5,707 nucleotides of DNA from a bacterium (lineage in GTDB: Bacteria > Eremiobacterota > Eremiobacteria > Baltobacterales > Baltobacteraceae): positions 1 to 5,707 of the forward strand of contig JAJYHP010000160.1 in NCBI GenBank assembly GCA_021784715.1. Reading direction: 5' to 3'. The translations under genes were made by a program, and so were the position numbers. Shown in pieces: positions 1 to 4,697 of this stretch. The notes under the pieces were generated by a model that ran no database searches, was not told the origin of the DNA, and was given only the letters and a program-made list of their open reading frames with translations. Position 1 is the first letter of the stretch, and the number at the start of each line of letters is the position of its first letter.

Positions 1-2
1 GG

Positions 3-284
3 ATCGGCGGAACGAACCTTCCATTTGCGCCTCGGGTGCAGCGATTCCGCCTCGCCTCGCGTGCGATCGTCGACGTGGGACGCGATTGGTTCATCTCCGG
101 ATCGGCTTCACAAGCACGTGTGACCGGCGACTATCGCTATACGACGTACGCCGCCGGTGCGACGCTCGGCTTCATCGGCCGCCATACGGCGCTCTCGATT
201 TCATATCAGGTTCCCTTGGGTACCTACAGCCGCAACCTCACGTTCGACCATAGCATCGAACTTGAGTTTGCCGTGCGTCCCTGA
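3..284 (+). CDS. 3' end of a beta-barrel-like (probable outer-membrane) protein, partial
   Basis: The reading frame is open from the left edge (first full codon at base 3) to TGA at 282-284, giving 93 residues of C-terminal sequence; the true start lies outside. An internal GTG at 36 could in principle start a shorter protein, but the frame is open upstream of it and no ribosome site is evident. The visible protein has repeated stretches of alternating small/polar and aromatic/aliphatic residues (for example WFISGSASQARV, YAAGATLGFI, TALSISYQV, SIELEFAV), separated by short Gly/Asp/Arg turns. This is the pattern of transmembrane beta-strands in outer-membrane barrels. It ends ELEFAVRP, so an aromatic residue lies near the end but not at the very last position, as in the classical Omp signal. 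I do not recognise a family. A secreted all-beta protein is the main alternative. Confidence 0.6.
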   Translation: MGGTNLPFAPRVQRFRLASRAIVDVGRDWFISGSASQARVTGDYRYTTYAAGATLGFIGRHTALSISYQVPLGTYSRNLTFDHSIELEFAVRP

Positions 285-300
285 GGGAGGCACGGCAAAC
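266..300. repeat. Long perfect-arm hairpin spanning the stop codon (terminator-like)
   Basis: The arms GTTTGCCGTGC (266-276) and GCACGGCAAAC (290-300) are exact reverse complements (11 bp). Inside them a G/G mismatch (277/289) is followed by TCCC (278-281) pairing with GGGA (285-288). The three-base loop is TGA (282-284), the stop codon of the upstream gene. It lies between convergent genes (plus-strand gene ending at 284, minus-strand lipoprotein ending at 377), so a bidirectional transcription-termination or RNA-end-protecting role is plausible. There is no T-tract on either strand, so it is not a canonical intrinsic terminator. Confidence 0.6.
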
Positions 301-376
301 GCGAGGTCATACGAATACCAATATTTCCACGCGACCTTCGCAAAGGCGCGGGACAGCGCGGGATGCAGCAGATCCG

Positions 377-772
377 TTACGGTACCGTCGCCTGAATGGT
401 ACTAGGATTTCCTACTCCTACCGAGACGGTACACGAGCCGGCGCTCGACGCAGTTATCTGCACGGTTGTGGTCATTGTGCTGGACGATGTCGTCACACTG
501 TTGCACCCGGCTGAGAGATACACGGGGTAGGGCGGCTGCTCGGTACCCGGCGGGGCCGTTGCGGCGAGCGTTGCGGTTTGCCCGACCGCAGTAAACGCGA
601 TCGGCCCGGTCTGGCTTCCCGTCGTCCAGCTCCCGACCCACGAAAGCGTCGGCCCAGGCGGTAGCGGCGGTGGCTCACCTGTAATGCCGCTGTAGCATCC
701 CGAGAGTGTCAAGGCCGCAGCTGTCGCTAACGCCGCTGTAAGAATCCGTGCCATCCCTCTTTGCATGCCCAT
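377..772 (-). CDS. Small secreted lipoprotein with Ig-like beta domain
   Basis: The 131-residue product has a signal peptide of lipoprotein type: basic n-region (MQRGMAR), hydrophobic core (ILTAALATAAALTL) and lipobox LSGC, with the lipidated Cys at residue 26. After it comes a proline-rich linker (EPPPLPPGP), then about 85 residues rich in Ser/Thr/Gly/Val with alternating beta pattern, ending in an SSAGSCTVSV element. This resembles the last strands of bacterial Ig-like domains; two mature Cys (in SAGC and AGSC) could form a disulfide. Membrane anchoring follows from the lipobox; the role is unknown. The start is uncertain: ATG at 772 lies one base after the stop of the peptidase remnant (TAGCATG), suggesting coupling, while ATG at 766 or 754 would also give a good signal peptide (MARIL...). 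None has a well-spaced ribosome site. Its original promoter was probably upstream of the now-deleted peptidase gene. Confidence 0.72.
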   Translation of the reverse strand: MGMQRGMARILTAALATAAALTLSGCYSGITGEPPPLPPGPTLSWVGSWTTGSQTGPIAFTAVGQTATLAATAPPGTEQPPYPVYLSAGCNSVTTSSSTMTTTVQITASSAGSCTVSVGVGNPSTIQATVP

Positions 773-773
773 G

Positions 774-893
774 CTATTCGACCGAGCTCAAGGCCCACCC
801 GTTGATGGTGCCGATCCCCGATGCCCAATCGTAGCCTTGGGGTGCCGCATAGCCGGTATTCCCCGCAGTGATGTCCGTGAAGATCGTCGGTTG
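774..893 (-). pseudogene. C-terminal remnant of an S53 (sedolisin/kumamolisin-like) serine-carboxyl peptidase
   Basis: Read on the minus strand from about 893 to TAG at 774-776, one frame gives 39 residues containing TIFTDITAGNTGYAAPQGYD followed by WASGIGTINGWAL. This matches the C-terminal signature of S53 peptidases: a D-I-T-x-G calcium-site strand, a loop, a G-[YW]-D element supplying the last calcium-binding Asp, and a TGLGTPNG-like ending (here SGIGTING). No other S53 sequence (Glu/Asp/Ser catalytic residues, prodomain) exists in the window: upstream the frame breaks into IS3 orfA sequence in a different frame. The remnant has no start of its own and cannot make an active enzyme. It sits one base upstream of the lipoprotein start, so the two were probably one operon. 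Family assignment rests on motif memory over a short stretch. Confidence 0.7.
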
Positions 894-1111
894 TCCTTGC
901 GAAGCCTCGCAAGCTCTTCATGCTCGGCGGTCGTCAAGCCGTCGCTGCGGCGCCCGGCCTTCAAATCGGCTTGTTTGATCCAGTTGCGAATCGTCTGCCC
1001 CGCGAGCTTGAACTCCGCCGCGAGGTCGTGTATGCCGCGACCCGATCGAGCAAGCTCGACAACCTTCTGCCGGAAGTCCGCTGGGTAGGGGTGGGTGTGT
1101 TTTCTGGCCAT
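888..1111 (-). pseudogene. Truncated IS3-family transposase OrfA (helix-turn-helix subunit)
   Basis: From ATG at 1109-1111 the minus strand encodes MARKHTHPYPADFRQKVVEL, then an HTH with AAEFKLAGQTIRNWIKQAD, then DGLTTAEHEELARLRKDNR. This is the usual N-terminal HTH_Tnp_1-type order of IS3-family OrfA. In intact relatives the protein continues from LRKENR-type sequence into a leucine-zipper/coiled coil with an REEREILKKA-like segment. Here the match stops after residue 75, and the same frame runs 32 further codons through peptidase DNA to TGA at 788-790 as unrelated sequence (RSSRTSLRG...). The frame therefore makes a 107-residue chimera lacking the zipper and the -1 frameshift region that joins OrfA to the OrfB DDE domain. 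No orfB is present, so it cannot transpose by itself. An extended start at GTG 1147 is rejected because it precedes the IS end. Confidence 0.85.
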
Positions 1112-1115
1112 GGGT

Positions 1116-1145
1116 GGATCTTTCTCCGCCAAGCGGAAAGTATCC
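1116..1145 (-). repeat. Imperfect hairpin in the IS left end, overlapping the orfA ribosome-binding region
   Basis: On the minus strand, GGAT-A-CTTT-CCGC (1145-1133) can pair with GCGG-AG-AAAG-ATCC (1129-1116) around a TTG loop, giving 12 bp with a one-base and a two-base interruption. The GGAG at 1127-1124, the only Shine-Dalgarno-like sequence before the orfA ATG (1111), straddles the 3' arm. In a read-through transcript from outside the IS the site would be folded away; a transcript starting inside would leave it free. This is the arrangement known for protection of several IS elements from impinging transcription. The spacing from GGAG to ATG (12 nt) is long. Confidence 0.5.
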
Positions 1146-1146
1146 A

Positions 1147-1306
1147 CGGAACCGGGCCAGCTTCAATAGCCGCGATTCTGGACGCACTTGATCGGACGAT
1201 GCCGCAATGGCGCGCCGCTGCAGAGCGCCAACGGACAGCGCCGTTGCGCTTCAAGCATAAGCGGCAAGACGGTCGGCGAAAGCCGAGGCGCTGGAAGTGG
1301 TAGAAA
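1147..1306. other. Spacer with no recognisable gene; contains a bulged hairpin at 1224-1250
   Basis: No frame here gives a product I recognise; short Ala/Arg-rich reads on both strands look like GC-driven shadows. A hairpin is visible: AGCG (1224-1227) and CAACGG (1229-1234) pair with CCGTTG (1241-1246) and CGCT (1247-1250), a 10-bp stem with one bulged C (1228) and a 6-nt loop. It lies 57 nt beyond the stop of the minus-strand hydrolase-like gene and could help end that transcript, but there is no T-tract. The stretch may also contain flank of the IS insertion; it shows no S53 peptidase sequence. Confidence 0.45.
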
Positions 1307-2047
1307 CTATTGCGTCGGTTTAAGCAATAGCGTGTAAAGGTACTCAGCTACTTGCTTCGGGGCTTCGATCATCGGCGCTGACCAGGCCGTTGCCAAGACG
1401 GTGCCTGGAATGCGTTTGCGTGCCTTTCGGTCCATTGAACTGTTACCAAAGAGCGCCAATCCGTTGAACCGCTCGAATGCACCAGTCGGCGTGAGCACTG
1501 CAAGAAGTGTGCCCGACGTGTGCGCACAGAACGCCTCCATGCGCGCGTCCGCAAGGCGCACTTGAGCTTCTTGCAAGAGTTCCTCCGTAATCGCATCTTC
1601 CTGAATGACGAAAGCAAGCTGCTTTCGAAGATAGTCGTAATCTTTAAGAAGCTTGCTCATTTTAGAGGCGGCATAAGAATCGATGAGCTTACCCAACGGG
1701 CCGCGAACTAATGTGCGGAGGAAGCGCAACCGTAACGAATCTCTCGTTATTGCGACCGGTGAGAGCAGCAACACAGGGATCGAATGGCGGAAGTCATCGA
1801 TTGCACCGAGGACAGTCGCCGCCACCGCGCCATGAGCGACAATAGCAGAGGCTCCTTCGGCGGCCGCCTTGATGGCCTGCTTTATTGCTGCCGTTGACCC
1901 GCTACCCGGGGGAATATCCAGCAGATCGAGATCACGGAATTCCAGGTCTGAGGCGGCATCGCGCAGTGGTTTCCATGTGCTGGGACCGCCCAAATAGGGC
2001 GCACTGCCGGTCAGCAGAAGAACATGGCCGGCTTGCGCTTTCGCCAC
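1307..2047 (-). CDS. Alpha/beta-hydrolase-like protein, apparently without catalytic triad
   Basis: The GTG start at 2047 is chosen because AGGAG (2060-2056) lies 8 nt upstream; the longer frame from ATG 2122 would begin inside the tRNA terminator. The product is 246 residues. Its outline fits an alpha/beta-hydrolase: strand HVLLLTGSAPYLGGPSTW (8-25) with an oxyanion-type Gly region, strand FRDLDLLDIPP (37-47), an elbow-like AIVAHGAVAATVLG (68-81), strand SIPVLLLSPVAI (89-100), a helical Leu/Lys-rich cap (about 104-175), and a C-terminal LALFGNSSMD...WSAPMIEAPKQVAEYL resembling the GxxD and GHxPMIExPxxVAxxL elements of the fold. At the elbow the nucleophile position is Gly73 instead of Ser, the expected acid position is Ser204, and the expected His falls at Ser223. 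It may be a non-enzymatic binding or regulatory relative, or a different fold. Codon use is less GC-rich than in the right-hand cluster, suggesting different ancestry. No signal peptide is seen, so it is likely cytoplasmic. Confidence 0.62.
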   Translation of the reverse strand: MAKAQAGHVLLLTGSAPYLGGPSTWKPLRDAASDLEFRDLDLLDIPPGSGSTAAIKQAIKAAAEGASAIVAHGAVAATVLGAIDDFRHSIPVLLLSPVAITRDSLRLRFLRTLVRGPLGKLIDSYAASKMSKLLKDYDYLRKQLAFVIQEDAITEELLQEAQVRLADARMEAFCAHTSGTLLAVLTPTGAFERFNGLALFGNSSMDRKARKRIPGTVLATAWSAPMIEAPKQVAEYLYTLLLKPTQ

Positions 2048-2055
2048 GATATTCG

Positions 2056-2060
2056 CTCCT
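2056..2060 (-). promoter_or_regulatory. Shine-Dalgarno AGGAG deciding the GTG start at 2047
   Basis: The minus strand reads AGGAG, then 8 bases (CGAATATC), then GTG. This is the only well-placed ribosome site near the 5' end of this gene. It excludes the ATG 75 bases further upstream, which sits in the loop and arm of the tRNA terminator. Confidence 0.7.
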
Positions 2061-2068
2061 CGCCGAAG

Positions 2069-2096
2069 TTGGACTGGTGATATTGGACTGGTGATA
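2069..2096. repeat. 14-bp perfect tandem direct repeat (two copies)
   Basis: TTGGACTGGTGATA occurs at 2069-2082 and again, directly abutting, at 2083-2096; on the minus strand it is TATCACCAGTCCAA twice. The pair fills most of the gap between the T-tract of the tRNA terminator and the ribosome site of the 1307-2047 gene, so it lies where that gene's promoter or operator should be. It may be a regulator-binding pair or simply a local slippage duplication. Confidence 0.85.
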
Positions 2097-2134
2097 AAAG
2101 AGCAGGTCCGGAAATTTTTCATTTCCGGACCTGC
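2096..2134 (-). terminator. Intrinsic terminator of the tRNA-fMet transcript
   Basis: On the minus strand GCAGGTCCGGAAAT (2134-2121) pairs perfectly over 14 bp with ATTTCCGGACCTGC (2115-2102), with loop GAAAA. It is followed by TCTTTTAT, a short U-rich tail. It begins 6 nt after the tRNA discriminator base. This is a canonical rho-independent terminator and isolates the downstream 1307-2047 gene from tRNA transcription. Confidence 0.93.
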
Positions 2135-2139
2135 ACAGG

Positions 2140-2213
<74 letters not shown>

Positions 2214-2227
2214 CCGGGACTCCATGA

Positions 2228-2233
2228 ATTCTA
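2228..2233 (-). promoter_or_regulatory. Candidate -10 element for tRNA-fMet
   Basis: TAGAAT on the minus strand ends 14 nt upstream of the tRNA 5' end, matching TATAAT at 5 of 6 positions. Transcription would start near 2221 with a leader of about 8 nt. No good -35 hexamer is visible at 16-18 bp, so this is a tentative call. Confidence 0.35.
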
Positions 2234-2262
2234 GCATACCGTAGCGAACCCTGGTGCGACCG

Positions 2263-3318
2263 ATGTTGGAGCTCGAACCACAAGAATCGCTCGCCGCGCG
2301 CGTCGCGGCACTGCCGAAGATCCATTTGCACTGCCACCTCGAGGGAACGCTGCGCGAAAGCACCTTCCTCGAACTCACGGCGCGCGATGGCCTACCGACG
2401 CGGTACCGCCCGGGGGCGGCAGCCGAGGAAGAAGATCGCTCGCCGCGCGAGCCCGGCAAGGTCTACGCCTTCGCCGATTTCTCCGAGTTTCTGCTGCTCT
2501 TCGCGGCTGTATCGCGGGCGCTCTCGCGCCCCGAGGATTACGAGCGCCTCGCCGAGGAGTTCGCCGCCGACGCACTGCGGCGCGGAGTCGCCTACGGCGA
2601 GCTTTTTATATCGCCCTCGGTCTGGCGCTTCTTTCACCCGAATCTTGATCTGCAGGCCTGCGTGGCCGCGATTCACGGCGTCTTCGCCCGCGTCGAACGC
2701 AGCCATGGCGTCGCCTTCCGCAGCATCGTCGATCTCACGCGCAATTTCGGCGCCGCGAGCGCGATGGAGACCGCTCGGTTCGCGGCCTCGGCGACCGAAC
2801 TCGGCGTGATCGGCATTGGGCTCGGCGGCGATGAGGTGCGCTTTCCCCCCGAACTCTTCGTCGATGCCTTCGCCTTCGCGCGCTCCGAGGGGCTTCACGC
2901 CGTCGTTCACGCCGGTGAGGCCTCGGGAGCGGCGAGCGTCCGCAGCGCCGTCGAACACCTGCGTGCCGAGCGCATCGGGCACGGTATCCGGGCGCTCGAG
3001 GAGCCCTCGGTGCTCGCCCTATTGCGCGAGCGTGAGATTCCGATCGAAGTCTGCCCCACCTCGAATCGTCGCACCGGTGTGGTCGGCACCGCGGAGGAGC
3101 ACCCACTCCCCGCGTTGCTCGCAGCCGGGCTCCGGGTGGTGATCGACGACGACGATCCGGCGCTCTTCGGGGCCCATATCGACGATGAGTACGTGGCGCT
3201 CGCTCGGATCGCCGGCGAGTCGGCGCTCCGGGCCTGCATCGCCACGGCGATCGACGCCTCGTTCGCGCCGATATCGCTAAAGCGTTCGCTCGAAGAACGG
3301 CTGCGCTCCGCGGAGTAA
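2263..3318 (+). CDS. add: Adenosine deaminase family zinc hydrolase
   Basis: This amidohydrolase-fold enzyme deaminates a purine nucleoside or base, adenosine to inosine in the archetype, in the cytoplasm. The 351-residue product (ATG start) has the family motifs in order: PKIHLHCHLEG with zinc ligands His23 and His25, a YGELFISP strand, GIGLGGDE, HAGE with zinc ligand His216 and catalytic Glu219, RIGHG with His240, CPTSN, and the zinc-site Asp pair Asp297-Asp298 in DDDDPALFG. All catalytic residues are present. The more usual form of the last motif is N-[ST]-DDP, so Ile-Asp-Asp before the pair is a variant. Related enzymes act on adenine or aminodeoxyfutalosine, and substrate cannot be settled here. 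GTG at 2254 is an alternative start; neither has a Shine-Dalgarno sequence, so a very short or leaderless mRNA is possible. It leads a four-gene plus-strand cluster, with 27 bp to the next gene. Confidence 0.9.
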   Translation: MLELEPQESLAARVAALPKIHLHCHLEGTLRESTFLELTARDGLPTRYRPGAAAEEEDRSPREPGKVYAFADFSEFLLLFAAVSRALSRPEDYERLAEEFAADALRRGVAYGELFISPSVWRFFHPNLDLQACVAAIHGVFARVERSHGVAFRSIVDLTRNFGAASAMETARFAASATELGVIGIGLGGDEVRFPPELFVDAFAFARSEGLHAVVHAGEASGAASVRSAVEHLRAERIGHGIRALEEPSVLALLREREIPIEVCPTSNRRTGVVGTAEEHPLPALLAAGLRVVIDDDDPALFGAHIDDEYVALARIAGESALRACIATAIDASFAPISLKRSLEERLRSAE

Positions 3319-3345
3319 ACCCGGCGGCGTCGAAGGCTAGGCACT

Positions 3346-4026
3346 ATGTCAGGTCACAGTCACTTCGCCGAATCGGTCGAGGAGTATCTCGAAGCGGTCT
3401 ATCGGCTCGAGCGTGAGGGCGACGGCGTTAGTACCGGCGCGCTCGCTTCGTCGTTGGGCGTCGCGCCCGCCTCGGTTTCGGGAATGCTCAAGAAACTCGC
3501 AAAGGATGGGCTCGTCGAACCGATCTCGCGCGGCACGGTTAAGCTCACGCGCGACGGCCTCGCCGTCGCCGTTCGCGTCGTTCGCCGCCATCGGCTCGCC
3601 GAGTGTTTTCTCGTCGACGTTCTCGGTATTCCGTGGCACGAAGCCCATGCCGATGCGTGCATGCTGGAACACGCCATCTCGGAGCGAGTTGAAGAACGCC
3701 TGCAAGCGTTGCTGAAGAATCCGACGCGTTGCCCCCACGGCATGCCGATTCCGCCGAGCGATCTCAGCGATCCGTTGCCGCGCGGCGAGCCGCTCGCGCG
3801 TGCCGAAACCGGTATCGATCTCGCCGTCGTCGGCGTCACCGAAGAGGTCCCGGAGATTCTACGCTATCTCGCCGAACTGGAACTCAAACCCGGGCGGCGT
3901 TTGCGCGTGCTCGCTCGCGCGCCGCTCGGCGGCCCGCTGACGATTGCGGGCGAGGGCGGCGAACATGCGATCTCCCTCGAACTCGCGCGGATGCTTTTGG
4001 TCGAGCCGGCAGGCGCCGCGGGCTGA
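3346..4026 (+). CDS. DtxR/MntR-family metal-dependent transcriptional repressor
   Basis: The 226-residue product has the three-part DtxR layout. Residues about 8-75 are a winged helix (SVEEYLEAVYRLE, LASSLGVAPASVSGMLKKLA). Residues about 76-145 are the dimerisation and metal domain (VVRRHRLAECFLVDVLGIP, AHADACMLEHAISERVEERL, CPHGMPIP). Residues about 155-220 are an SH3-like FeoA-type domain (GEHAISLELARMLLVE). Numbers run three ahead of Corynebacterium DtxR: His82, Glu86, His101, Cys105, Glu108 and His109 correspond to the known ligands His79, Glu83, His98, Cys102, Glu105 and His106. The Met10 position is Glu13, nearer the acidic residue of MntR. It should bind DNA when loaded with Fe(II) or Mn(II); which metal is not decided. 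GAAGG (3332-3336) lies 9 nt before ATG. Its TGA overlaps the rhomboid ATG by one base. Autoregulation of the cluster is possible, but I see no clear operator. Confidence 0.93.
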   Translation: MSGHSHFAESVEEYLEAVYRLEREGDGVSTGALASSLGVAPASVSGMLKKLAKDGLVEPISRGTVKLTRDGLAVAVRVVRRHRLAECFLVDVLGIPWHEAHADACMLEHAISERVEERLQALLKNPTRCPHGMPIPPSDLSDPLPRGEPLARAETGIDLAVVGVTEEVPEILRYLAELELKPGRRLRVLARAPLGGPLTIAGEGGEHAISLELARMLLVEPAGAAG

Positions 4027-4697
4027 TGCCGCGCGGTGCCCGCTTCACGCACGCGGTCGTCGTGGCGTGCGTTCTCGTATTTTTCTGGGAGATCGCAACG
4101 ATGGGTTCCGGAATTCTCTCCGGCAACGTTACCATCGGGCAGATCGACAATGCGGGCGCCTTGGTGCCCGCGTTGGTGCAGCAGGGCGAATGGTGGCGCA
4201 TCGTTACGAGCGCTTTCCTCCACGCCTCGATCCTGCACATCGGCCTCAATATGTATTCGCTCTGGATTCTCGGGCGCTTCATCGAACCGATTCTCGGGAC
4301 GCCGCGCACCGCATTCGTCTATACGCTCTCGCTGATCGCCTCGGGGCTCGGCGTCACCTACTTAAGTTTCGGAAATCTCCTGGATCCGACGCTTGGGGCG
4401 AGCGGCGCGATCTTCGGCATCTTCGGCGCGCTCTTTGCGATCGGGTTGCGCAACGGCCCGGCGGGGCTCCAGCTCGTTCGCGCAAATCTCGGCATCCTTA
4501 TCCTCAACCTGGTATTCACGTTCATGTTCCCGGGTATTTCGAAGCAGGCGCATGTCGCGGGCTTGCTGACGGGTTTTCTTGCGACGTTGGCGATCTATCG
4601 CCCGTTGCGTCCGGTGCGCGCGCAGGTTACCGACGCGATCACCGGTGAAGCGTTGGAATCCACGCTCGAAGAAGCCGAGCCGCACCAGCACCGGTGA
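4026..4697 (+). CDS. Rhomboid family intramembrane serine protease
   Basis: The 223-residue polytopic protein of family S54 cleaves membrane-protein substrates within or near their transmembrane segments. Key elements: EWWRIVTSAFLHASILHIGLN (55-75), containing the WR motif and the HxxxN element (His71, Asn75); GASG (124-127) with nucleophile Ser126; and AHVAGLLTG (175-183) with catalytic His176. Both residues of the Ser-His dyad are present. About six hydrophobic segments are visible (roughly 9-25, 61-80, 95-114, 123-141, 150-168, 174-191), the minimal bacterial rhomboid topology. A 30-residue hydrophilic tail (TLEEAEPHQHR at the end) follows. The ATG at 4026 shares its A with the preceding TGA (TGATG), so translation is probably coupled to the repressor gene. 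A longer frame from 3729 lies wholly inside the repressor gene and is not used. No substrate is apparent in the window. Confidence 0.93.
   Translation: MPRGARFTHAVVVACVLVFFWEIATMGSGILSGNVTIGQIDNAGALVPALVQQGEWWRIVTSAFLHASILHIGLNMYSLWILGRFIEPILGTPRTAFVYTLSLIASGLGVTYLSFGNLLDPTLGASGAIFGIFGALFAIGLRNGPAGLQLVRANLGILILNLVFTFMFPGISKQAHVAGLLTGFLATLAIYRPLRPVRAQVTDAITGEALESTLEEAEPHQHR

Larger units (their letters stand above)
888..1146 (-). mobile_element. IS3-family insertion sequence fragment, left end to mid-orfA
   Basis: The left terminus on the minus strand begins TGGATACTTTCCGC at 1146, the TG-initial type of end found in IS3 elements, 35 bp ahead of the orfA ATG. About 259 bp remain of an element family usually 1.2-1.5 kb long; orfB and the right terminal repeat are absent. 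The inner edge (about 887-896) is a junction to an S53 peptidase remnant and shows no inverted repeat, so it is a deletion breakpoint, not an IS end. With the right end missing, a target-site duplication cannot be tested. Confidence 0.78.

Noticed and set aside
330..350. Small hairpin CGCG-A-CCTT / AAGG-CGCG downstream of the lipoprotein gene
   Set aside because: Eight pairs with a bulge and no T-tract in GC-rich DNA; could occur by chance and is not a convincing terminator.
379..388. 10-bp perfect palindrome ACGGTACCGT at the end of the lipoprotein gene
   Set aside because: Short, has no spacer, overlaps coding sequence and has no partner site; not enough to call an operator.
1112..1147. 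Upstream GTG start for orfA at 1147 (MDTFRLAEKDPP...)
   Set aside because: The codon straddles the IS left end and the added residues are the translated terminal inverted repeat; ATG at 1111 is the standard OrfA start.
920..1303. 127-codon plus-strand frame opposite orfA and running into the spacer
   Set aside because: Its first 60% is antisense to clear IS3 OrfA coding sequence and crosses the IS end; the part after 1147 (ASIAAILDALDRTMPQW...) matches nothing I recognise.
2048..2122. N-terminal extension of the 1307-2047 gene to ATG at 2122
   Set aside because: The extension would begin inside the perfect intrinsic terminator of the tRNA and cross the 14-bp tandem repeat, while GTG at 2047 has AGGAG at 8-nt spacing and begins the first structured segment.
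2232..2237. TAGCAT as a plus-strand -10 element for the deaminase operon
   Set aside because: Only a partial match with no -35 element at suitable spacing (that position falls inside the tRNA gene).
3729..4025. Long N-terminal extension of the rhomboid frame and other long frames antisense to the deaminase and repressor
   Set aside because: They are Arg/Ser-rich shadows of well-supported genes in very GC-rich DNA; the rhomboid fold starts right after ATG 4026.
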